The translations under genes were made by a program, and so were the position numbers. 24,592 nucleotides of DNA from CADDYX01 sp045809925 (GTDB lineage: Bacteria > Verrucomicrobiota > Verrucomicrobiia > Chthoniobacterales > UBA10450). Of the stretch, positions 1 to 6,306 are shown piece after piece. The notes beneath the pieces are model-generated. The model saw nothing but the letters and a program-made list of their open reading frames with translations, searched no databases and was not told the origin of the DNA. How positions within the stretch are numbered: the stretch's first letter is position 1; every line of letters begins with the position of its first letter. The DNA lies in NCBI GenBank assembly GCA_045809925.1, contig JBJMWX010000073.1, forward strand, positions 1 through 24,592, given 5' to 3'.

Positions 1-632
1 AGAAACGGTGGCCATTCCTGGGCCTCGCGGCGGCGTGCGTGATCGTCGCGCTGTTTGGCTGGGGCATTTACTACTCACGCGCCGCGCAACTCGAACGGCA
101 GGTCAGTGGCCGCCTCGAACAGAAGATCGATTTGATGCGGCGCGTCGAGGTGCAGATGAATCAGGTGCGCAAGGAGACGGCTGCGCTCGATGCAGTCGCA
201 ACACCGCTGCTCAGCGCGGTCAGCGAACGCACTTTCTGGACCGAGCTACTGGAGGATTTGAACACGCGCCTGCCGAAGGAAGACATCTGGATCACGGAGT
301 TGGCCGGTACATCCGCCGGGAGACCGCTTACGATCGGCGCCTCGCGGCCTGGGACTTCCGAACTGAGCGCGAGCCCGACCCCAATAAATGGGCGGAGCGC
401 CGCAATCGAACGTACACTCGACGGCCTGCTCGTCCGCGGACTCTACATGTTCAACCCGCGCCAGCAGGAGGTCGCGGTCGATTATTTTCGAAATCTCACG
501 AACTCACCGTTTTTCGCGATCGACCCGAACAACCAGGCAAAGGCGCTGAAGCCGACGACGCCGACAAGCTCTGAGTGGGCATTTCCGTACGAGCTGCACC
601 TTGATCTGAAGAAGCCGGTAAAGTTGCCGTGA
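1..632 (+). CDS. Amuc_1101/PilM-PilN-like pilus assembly protein, C-terminal part (5'-truncated by window edge)
   Basis: The reading frame is open from nucleotide 3 with no stop upstream, so this is the last 209 codons of a longer gene. The visible part begins with a membrane segment (first ~25 residues, a K-R-W start followed by a run of A/V/L/I/G), then a coiled-coil-like stretch rich in Q/E/R, then an alpha/beta region with a typical 'TFWTELLEDLNTRLPKEDIWITEL' type of segment. That layout is what PilN-type inner-membrane pilus proteins show. In Verrucomicrobiota the PilM-like ATPase is encoded at this position (Amuc_1101 family), and I infer a PilM-PilN fusion or a PilN-like neighbour. It would form the inner-membrane platform that recruits the periplasmic pilus proteins. 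The stop overlaps the next start in a GTGA, which indicates translational coupling. The pilus assignment is fairly safe from context; which subfamily is less sure because the N-terminus is missing. Confidence 0.75.
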   Translation, partial: KRWPFLGLAAACVIVALFGWGIYYSRAAQLERQVSGRLEQKIDLMRRVEVQMNQVRKETAALDAVATPLLSAVSERTFWTELLEDLNTRLPKEDIWITELAGTSAGRPLTIGASRPGTSELSASPTPINGRSAAIERTLDGLLVRGLYMFNPRQQEVAVDYFRNLTNSPFFAIDPNNQAKALKPTTPTSSEWAFPYELHLDLKKPVKLP

Positions 633-1510
633 CCTGGTTGCGCAAAAATCCACTGTTTGGCGCGGTGCTGATCGCGATCGGCGCCTTGCTGATCGCAGCG
701 GCTGCGCTGTTCTACACCGCGCAGAGCGCATGGGGCGACGCTTCGGCGCGCTACGCTACAGATGCGGACGAGTTAATGCGGTTGCAGCGCCTCACTCCAT
801 TTCCGACCGGCGAAAACGTCCGGAAGATGAAAGCGCACGCGGAGGAGTACGGCACCGCGCTCGGTAAACTGAAGGAGGAGTTGAAGCTCCGCGTCCTGCC
901 GACGATGCCCCTCGCACCAAGTGAGTTTCAGACGCGGCTGCGGGTCGCAATTGCCGCAGCAACCGAACGTGCACGTCTGAGCAAGGTCAAGATGCCGGCG
1001 CGGTTTTTCTTCGGGTTCGACGAGTTCGCCACTGCTTTACCGCAAACCCAGGATGCGCCGCTGCTTGGCCAGGAGCTCGCCCAGGCTGAACTGCTGACGA
1101 ATATCATTATCGATGCGCGGGTCGACGCGCTGACTGCATTTCGGCGCATCGCCCGGTCAGAAGGTCCGGCTTCGCCAACGCCTGCGCAAACGGCGCGCGC
1201 TGCCTCTGTCACGGGAGCACCGCAGCTGGTGGCGCGAAATGTCATTGAGGCAACCTTCGTCTCGTCGCCCGGCGCGTCCCGACGCGTTCTGAACCAGATC
1301 ACCGCGGCGGAAAAGCAGTTCTACATCATACGTTTGCTGCAGGTGCGGAACGAAAAGGATAAAGGACCCCCGCGCGAGTCTGGCCCGGAGCCACCGGCTG
1401 CGGCCTCCGCAGCGACGCCAACGCCGGGCGGTGCGCCATTGAAATTCATTGTTGGAAGCGAGCACATCGAGACCTCTACGCGCGTGGAACTGGTGCGCTT
1501 TAATCTGTAA
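629..1510 (+). CDS. Amuc_1100-family pilus-like protein
   Basis: A 293-residue protein starting at GTG 629, which overlaps the upstream stop (GTGA). It has a short basic N-terminus (WLRKN), one hydrophobic anchor at about residues 8-28, a coiled-coil-like region around 45-85, and a periplasmic domain with a KMPARFFFGFDEF-type segment near residues 120-130 followed by a ferredoxin-like alpha/beta part. A proline/alanine-rich insert lies near residues 250-270. Length, anchor and position between the PilN-like gene and the Amuc_1099-like gene match the Amuc_1100 family, a PilO-like periplasmic alignment protein. The Akkermansia homologue is known for its effect on the host receptor TLR2; nothing here shows that activity. 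The inferred role is linking the inner-membrane platform to the secretin. The family call rests on pattern recognition and gene order, without an alignment. Confidence 0.82.
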   Translation: MTWLRKNPLFGAVLIAIGALLIAAAALFYTAQSAWGDASARYATDADELMRLQRLTPFPTGENVRKMKAHAEEYGTALGKLKEELKLRVLPTMPLAPSEFQTRLRVAIAAATERARLSKVKMPARFFFGFDEFATALPQTQDAPLLGQELAQAELLTNIIIDARVDALTAFRRIARSEGPASPTPAQTARAASVTGAPQLVARNVIEATFVSSPGASRRVLNQITAAEKQFYIIRLLQVRNEKDKGPPRESGPEPPAAASAATPTPGGAPLKFIVGSEHIETSTRVELVRFNL

Positions 1511-1593
1511 TGAAACCGATCGGCCTGGCGGTAGCGGCTCTCTCTGAGCGCGGGCTTTTCGCTGCGTTCGGCTCTCGACCGCGCCTACAGTGA
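1510..1593 (+). other. 27-codon linker ORF / imperfect inverted repeat between pilus genes
   Basis: The 80-nt gap between the Amuc_1100-like and Amuc_1099-like genes is open from an ATG that overlaps the upstream stop (TAATG, 1508-1512) to a TGA that overlaps the next ATG (TGATG, 1591-1595). The encoded peptide would be 27 residues, starting MKPIGLAVAALSERG and ending SRPRLQ. The same DNA carries an imperfect inverted repeat: GTAGCGG on the left against CCGCGCCTAC on the right, with GGCTCTC-type sequence on both arms. It could be a ribosome relay, a REP-like intergenic repeat, or simply a spacer. No database family is recognised. Confidence 0.35.
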
Positions 1594-2537
1594 TGGACTG
1601 GCTGCGCACAAATTATGATCGCGTGGCGGTGATCGTCGCCGCCCTCTTCCTCGCGCTCAGTGGCGTGCTTATCCTGAAGAACGCAGTTCAGTTCAATGAG
1701 CAGTTCGCCGCGCTTCGAAACGCCGGGCTGGCGAAACCTGCAGCGGCGCCGCCGAAGGCAGCCGAGATCGAGCGCGCCACGACGAAACTCAACGCACCTT
1801 CGCAATGGCTGACCAGCGGGCGCTCCGGCTTGTTTGTTCCTGAGAAGCATTTCATCGGGGCGAATGGATTGCCCGCTACCCTGCACACCACCGAAGTCCA
1901 TCCGCCCGTGCCTAACGAGTGGCTCGAGCAGTTCAATCTGCCGATTGCCGATGCCGATGTCCTGACGCAGGACGCCGACAACGACGGGTTCAACAATCTC
2001 GAGGAATGGCAGGGTCACACCAATCCCATCGAGGCCGCTTCACACCCGCCCTATGTGAGCAAGCTGAGGATGCGTTCCTTCGTGCAGGAGCCTTTTCAAC
2101 TCGTCTTCGCTTCCTGGGTGGAAAACACCTTCGCGATCAACACGAGCGACCTCAAACAGCCGACGCAGTTCGTGAAAATCGGCGACTCGATCCGCGGGAC
2201 GAATTTCAAGGTGATCAATTTCACCGAGAAGTACGACAAGAACCAGTACGGCACGAAGATGGACGTTTCCGAGCTGACGTTGCAGAACCAGCAGACCGGC
2301 GACGAGGTCAGCCTGGTAAAGGAGAAGATCATGATCTCGCCCGAATCGGTGGCGAACTTCACCTACCCGTTGGGCGAGAAGCACGAGTTCGCGGTAAAAA
2401 AAGATCAGGAATTTTCATTGAAACCGGAGGAGCAAATCAAATACAAGCTACTCGACGTGCAGCCCGACAAGGCCGTCCTCGTCAATGAAAAGACGGGTGA
2501 GCGGGTCGAAATTGGGCTGCTAACCCCCGGAACATGA
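1593..2537 (+). CDS. Amuc_1099-family pilus-like system protein with calcium-loop-like motif
   Basis: A 314-residue protein. A GTG at 1590 directly precedes the ATG at 1593; I prefer the ATG, which overlaps the preceding small ORF stop. It has a single membrane anchor at about residues 10-30 and is otherwise periplasmic. Residues 127-138 read DADNDGFNNLEE, a Dx[DN]xDG..E loop like those in thrombospondin-type-3 and EF-hand-like calcium sites, followed by GHTNP. The C-terminal half (about 155-314) is rich in beta strands and resembles a small scaffold domain: 'VKIGDSIRGTNFKV' near 200 and 'EEQIKYKLLDVQPDKAVL' near 285. Gene order (after an Amuc_1100-like gene, before the secretin) supports the Amuc_1099 family, which I infer acts like PilP in docking the periplasmic complex to the secretin. 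The stop overlaps the secretin start (ATGA). Confidence 0.8.
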   Translation: MDWLRTNYDRVAVIVAALFLALSGVLILKNAVQFNEQFAALRNAGLAKPAAAPPKAAEIERATTKLNAPSQWLTSGRSGLFVPEKHFIGANGLPATLHTTEVHPPVPNEWLEQFNLPIADADVLTQDADNDGFNNLEEWQGHTNPIEAASHPPYVSKLRMRSFVQEPFQLVFASWVENTFAINTSDLKQPTQFVKIGDSIRGTNFKVINFTEKYDKNQYGTKMDVSELTLQNQQTGDEVSLVKEKIMISPESVANFTYPLGEKHEFAVKKDQEFSLKPEEQIKYKLLDVQPDKAVLVNEKTGERVEIGLLTPGT

Positions 2538-5203
2538 AAAGAATACTCTCGGTGGCGCTGGGCGCCGTCGTGCTTTCCGCCGGCGCGTTCGCGCAGGACG
2601 CTGAGCGCATCGCCGAACGCGAAGTGGCGCGTCGACAGGCGGCGTTGCCCTCCGGTAGCGCAGCGCTCGCCCGCGGACAGGCTTCAATGGCAGCGAACAA
2701 TTACGCTCAGGCGCACGAGGAGTTTCGCGCCGCGCTACTCTCGTTACCTGATGCGGTGACAAGTGGAGATGCGCACGAGCAGGCGCTGAAAGGCTTCTGC
2801 AAGAGTGGCCTCAAGTTAGCCGAAATTAAAATCGCCGAAGGCAATTACGCCGGGGCGGAAATGCTCTGCCGCGAAATCCTGAGCGATCGCTACGACCCGA
2901 ATTGCCGGCCGGCCATGGAGCTACTCGCTCACCTGCAAACGCCAGGACACTTCAACAAGACGATGACGCCGAACTTCCTCGCCAAGGTGGACGAGGTAAA
3001 GAAGCTGCTCACCGAAGCGGACGGGTTCTACAACAGCGGCCGCTATGACCTGGCCTTCAAACGCTACGATCAGGTGCTCGCGCTAGATCCTTACAACACG
3101 GCGGCGCGTCGCGGGCAGGAGAAGATCAACCTGACACGCACCCACTACGGCGAGGAGGCCTACAACGAAACGCGCTCCCGGGCTACCTGGCAGGTGCAGC
3201 AAGCCTGGGAGGATCCCGTGCGGCAGTACGGACGGCACGGCGCGTCGGTCACCAATGATATGACACGCGAGGCCACCGGCACCGCTCGCATCACCAACAA
3301 GCTAAATTCCATCATCATTCCCCGGATTGAGTTCCGCGATGCCAGCATCCGCGAAGCGATTGACTTTCTCCGTGAGCAGGCGGCCGAGCACGACCCAACC
3401 CCTGAGGGCAAGCGCGGTGTTGACATCGTTTTGCGACTCACCGCGATCGGCGGACGCGCGGCACCGGAGACGATAACGACAACAACAACGATCGCGCCCA
3501 GCCCTGCTGCGCCACTTCCACAGGGAAATGCGCCTCCGCCGGCGACTAATGAGCCCCCAGTTGCAGCAGTCACCGGGCCCTCGCCCGTCATTGCGGTTCC
3601 GGCCGCGCCGGCGGTCGCTCCGGGCGAACCGCGCATTACGATCACTCTTAACCAAATTCCGCTCGGCGAAGCGCTCCGCTACATAGCCGCGCAGGCGAAT
3701 TTGAAAGTGAAGATCGAGCCCTATGCGGTTTCGATCATTCCGACGAGTGAACAAAGCCAGGAGTTGATCACCAAGGAATATCGCGTTCCGCCCGGATTCA
3801 TTCAGAGCTCGGTGACGCCGACCAACTCAATGTTGAACCAGGCGGCGAGCACCGCCGCCCACGCTGCCATTCCTGTCGGCACGGCCAAAGACACCGTGGA
3901 ATCTACCGGTGGTCAGCAGCTCGTCCGGCGTGAAGGCGCGAAGGAATACCTCGAGAGCGAGGGAGTGCCGTTCCCGCCCGGCGCAAGCGCGCAGTTTTTG
4001 CCGCAGAGCAGCCGCCTTGTCGTGCGCAACACGCCCGACGCCCTCGAACTCGTCGACGCGATTGTGGAGCAGGCAAACGTCGCCGTGCCGCGGCAGGTCG
4101 AAATCGAATCGAAATTTGTCGAGGTCAATCAGAACAATCTTAAGGAGCTCGGATTCGATTGGTTGCTCGGCCAGTTCAACATTGGAAACAAGAAGGTCTT
4201 CGGCGGAGGCGGCACGTCCGGCACCGGTCAGACGATCGCCCCCGCGGACTGGCCGTTTACTCCGCCGAACGGGCAGCCGATCGGCCAGTTTCCGGTCACC
4301 GCCGGCAATCGATCCGGCAATCTCGCTATCAGCGGGAGCGCAATCGACGCGTTGCTCATGGGCACAGGTGTCGGCCAGGTGCTCGCGCCCGGCATTTTCG
4401 GCCTGAGCGGCGTTTTCACCGATCCGCAATTTCAACTCGTCATTCGCGCGCTCAATCAAAAGAAGGGTATCGACCTGCTCTCCGCCCCGCGTGTGACGAC
4501 GAAGAGCGGTCAGCGGGCGCTGATCGAAATCGTGCGCGAGTTTAGGTATCCCACGCAGTTCACGCCTCCAATTTTGCCGAATTTGAACAGCGGCGGCAAC
4601 GGGGGAGGCGTCGGAACCACCGTAACGCTACCGGTCATCGCGCCTACCACCCCGTCCGCATTCGAGACTCGCAACACGGGCGTTACGCTCGAGGTTGAGC
4701 CGGTGGTCGGCCCGGACGGCATCACGATCGATCTGAACCTCGTGCCTCAGGTGGTCGAGTTCGAAGGATTCATCAATTACGGCAGCCCTATCAACACCGT
4801 GAATCCGGCGCTCCTTGGCCTCCTCAATGGGGGCGCAATCGCAACGCAGTTGCTCGGCAACGAGGCTATTCGGCTCACCGATAACGTGATCAACCAACCA
4901 ATCTTCAGCACTCGCAAGGTGACCACCAGCGTAAGCGTATGGGACGGCCAAACCGTCGTGCTCGGCGGATTAATGCGCGAAGACGTGCAGAAGAGCGAGG
5001 ACCGCACGCCGATCATCGGCGACATCCCGCTCGTCGGGCGGCTCTTCCGTTCCACCGCGGAGCAGCACATCAAACGTAATCTCGTCATCTTCGTCACCGC
5101 GCGGCTCGTCAATCCCGGTGGGCAGCCGGTCAACGTTGCCGACGACGAAGAGGAAATCGTGGAGCCTCCTGTCCTGCCGGAGATCCCGATGTATAAGAAA
5201 TAG
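2534..5203 (+). CDS. Type IV pilus outer-membrane secretin (Amuc_1098 family, PilQ-like)
   Basis: An 889-residue secretin forming the outer-membrane gate of the pilus machine. The signal peptide is residues 1-20 (MKRILSVALGAVVLSAGAFA). Residues ~38-205 are TPR-like helices (ALARGQASMAANNYAQAHEEF; YNSGRYDLAFKRYDQVLALD). Residues ~260-300 look like a secretin N-domain (IPRIEFRDASIREAIDFL). A Thr/Pro/Ala-rich linker spans ~312-365, and a second N-domain follows at ~370-405. The main secretin domain begins near 515 (PRQVEIESKFVEVNQNNLKEL) and ends with the hallmark VWDGQTVVLGGLMRED and DIPLVGRLFR near 800-845. A fused N-terminal TPR part is unusual for proteobacterial PilQ but expected for the Amuc_1098 family; it may replace a separate pilotin such as PilF. 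The ATG overlaps the upstream stop (ATGA), so it is translated as part of the same operon. Confidence 0.93.
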   Translation: MKRILSVALGAVVLSAGAFAQDAERIAEREVARRQAALPSGSAALARGQASMAANNYAQAHEEFRAALLSLPDAVTSGDAHEQALKGFCKSGLKLAEIKIAEGNYAGAEMLCREILSDRYDPNCRPAMELLAHLQTPGHFNKTMTPNFLAKVDEVKKLLTEADGFYNSGRYDLAFKRYDQVLALDPYNTAARRGQEKINLTRTHYGEEAYNETRSRATWQVQQAWEDPVRQYGRHGASVTNDMTREATGTARITNKLNSIIIPRIEFRDASIREAIDFLREQAAEHDPTPEGKRGVDIVLRLTAIGGRAAPETITTTTTIAPSPAAPLPQGNAPPPATNEPPVAAVTGPSPVIAVPAAPAVAPGEPRITITLNQIPLGEALRYIAAQANLKVKIEPYAVSIIPTSEQSQELITKEYRVPPGFIQSSVTPTNSMLNQAASTAAHAAIPVGTAKDTVESTGGQQLVRREGAKEYLESEGVPFPPGASAQFLPQSSRLVVRNTPDALELVDAIVEQANVAVPRQVEIESKFVEVNQNNLKELGFDWLLGQFNIGNKKVFGGGGTSGTGQTIAPADWPFTPPNGQPIGQFPVTAGNRSGNLAISGSAIDALLMGTGVGQVLAPGIFGLSGVFTDPQFQLVIRALNQKKGIDLLSAPRVTTKSGQRALIEIVREFRYPTQFTPPILPNLNSGGNGGGVGTTVTLPVIAPTTPSAFETRNTGVTLEVEPVVGPDGITIDLNLVPQVVEFEGFINYGSPINTVNPALLGLLNGGAIATQLLGNEAIRLTDNVINQPIFSTRKVTTSVSVWDGQTVVLGGLMREDVQKSEDRTPIIGDIPLVGRLFRSTAEQHIKRNLVIFVTARLVNPGGQPVNVADDEEEIVEPPVLPEIPMYKK

Positions 5204-5240
5204 CGCAGTCTGCGGGGTCCGTGCGTTCGTTTCAGGCGCG

Positions 5241-5609
5241 ATGAAGACCAGCGAGATTGGCGTTATCCTGAAGCGATTCGATGCCCCGGACGAAGTGCGA
5301 ACTTTCGAGAGGGGAAAATTTGAAATCGTGCAATTGCACGGCGTGACAATAGGCCGCGCTACCTACGAGCCCGGCTGGAAATGGAGCGAGCATGTCGGCC
5401 GCGCAACCGGTGCGACACATTGCCAGGTTGAGCATCTCGGGCTCGTTCTCTCCGGGACCGCAACCGTGGCCTTCGACGAGCATCACGTGATTGAGTTGCG
5501 CACAGGCGAACTCTTTTATGTGCCACCCGTTCCGCACGACAGCTGGGTGGTCGGCAATGACGAATACGTTTCCCTCCACTTCCTCGGCGCCGAGCGTTAC
5601 GCCAAATGA
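5241..5609 (+). CDS. Small cupin-domain protein
   Basis: A 122-residue single-domain cupin, starting at ATG 5241 rather than at the in-frame codon inside the secretin gene. Motif 1 is visible around residues 47-75 (PGWKWSEHVG, then HCQVEHLGLVLSGTATVAF) with likely metal-binding His/Glu in SEH and QVEH. Motif 2 is around 85-110 (ELRTGELFYVPPVPHDSWVV), with the last His in PPVPHDSW. Small one-domain cupins of this type are common in soil bacteria and their substrates are mostly unknown. It lies 37 nt after the secretin without a clear terminator, so it may be transcribed from the pilus operon. Its stop overlaps the next start (ATGA). No specific reaction can be read from the sequence. Confidence 0.85.
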   Translation: MKTSEIGVILKRFDAPDEVRTFERGKFEIVQLHGVTIGRATYEPGWKWSEHVGRATGATHCQVEHLGLVLSGTATVAFDEHHVIELRTGELFYVPPVPHDSWVVGNDEYVSLHFLGAERYAK

Positions 5610-5983
5610 TCTCAGCATTGAAAAAATTGCTGACTTGGTCCTGCTTCGCCGTGCTTTGCGTCGCAGTCGCAGGGCAGCAGCACGCCGTTGCAGGTGGCAG
5701 AAAGAAGGCCAAATCAACGTCGGCTCCGCAGCAACCTCCAGCCATCATTGCACTGGGCCCGAGCAGCATCACAGTGGACGAGGGCAGGGGAGTGATCCGC
5801 ACGTTCACCGTGACGAGCTTCACGGAAATCACCCTCAACGGGCAGCGCGCCAGCCTCCCGGATTTGAAAGCGGGTATGACGGTCGATGTAAGCATGGGCC
5901 CAGACCCGTTGCAGGCGAGGCGAATCACCGCGACCGGTAAACCCGCCGGGTCGGCCAAGACCAAAGCAAGCGGCAGGAACTAA
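5606..5983 (+). CDS. Secreted DUF5666-like small protein
   Basis: A 125-residue protein starting at ATG 5606, overlapping the cupin stop (ATGA). It has a signal peptide at residues 1-29 (basic N-end, hydrophobic WSCFAVLCVAVAG core, AxA-like cleavage near AVAGG). The mature part contains one small beta domain at about 50-110 (SSITVDEGRGVIRTFTVTSF, then ITLNGQRASLPDLKAGMTV and ARRITATG). This 'conversion of a variable into a standard value, defined by a limited set of parameters' look is shared with DUF5666-type OB-like repeats found in secreted bacterial proteins; I base this on motif resemblance only. The tail is Lys/Ala/Gly-rich and probably disordered. Function is unknown. Coupling to the cupin suggests that the two are made together, although one is cytoplasmic and the other exported. 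Confidence 0.75.
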   Translation: MISALKKLLTWSCFAVLCVAVAGQQHAVAGGRKKAKSTSAPQQPPAIIALGPSSITVDEGRGVIRTFTVTSFTEITLNGQRASLPDLKAGMTVDVSMGPDPLQARRITATGKPAGSAKTKASGRN

Positions 5984-6023
5984 CGAACGACTTACCGCCC
6001 CGCGGTCTCGCCGCCGAGCGCCG

Positions 6024-6221
6024 CTACTTCACCGCATGACATTGTTTGGCGGCCGGCTGCGGGGACCGGAAAGGAAAAGCGGCAGTAAGCCGGCACGACG
6101 GGCAGATGCCTGCCAGCGTTGTTTGGCAGACTGTAAGTAGTCTGATCGCGTCAAAAATTTCGCCGCAGCGGACGCATTCTACGTCAATTTCCCTCAACTG
6201 CGGCGCCCTTGCCTTCACCAT
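6024..6221 (-). CDS. Possible zinc-ribbon mini-protein
   Basis: A 65-codon ORF from ATG at 6221 on the minus strand. It contains a clean pair of CxxC knuckles: ECVRCG near residues 15-20 and CPSCR near residues 39-43, with a third Cys between them and one near the C-terminus. Spacing and the surrounding hydrophobic residues resemble a zinc ribbon. The ORF is open further upstream (to 6389), but that part has no recognisable features and would overlap the start of the HAF gene, so the internal ATG is preferred. No good ribosome binding site is visible. It would be transcribed divergently from the HAF-repeat gene. It could be a small transcription- or translation-associated metal-binding protein, or a chance ORF; without it, 5984-6306 would be a gene-free stretch. 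Confidence 0.45.
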   Translation of the reverse strand: MVKARAPQLREIDVECVRCGEIFDAIRLLTVCQTTLAGICPSCRLTAAFPFRSPQPAAKQCHAVK

Positions 6222-6306
6222 GGCGGAATCGCATCCCGGCGTCCGACGAGTCGCACCGCATTTTACGCTGGCTGAATAAACGGCAAACCTGTAAGAATCG
6301 TCGGTC

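Noticed and set aside
3827..4459. 210-codon minus-strand ORF inside the secretin gene
   Set aside because: Antisense shadow; the secretin frame on the plus strand carries clear family motifs here.
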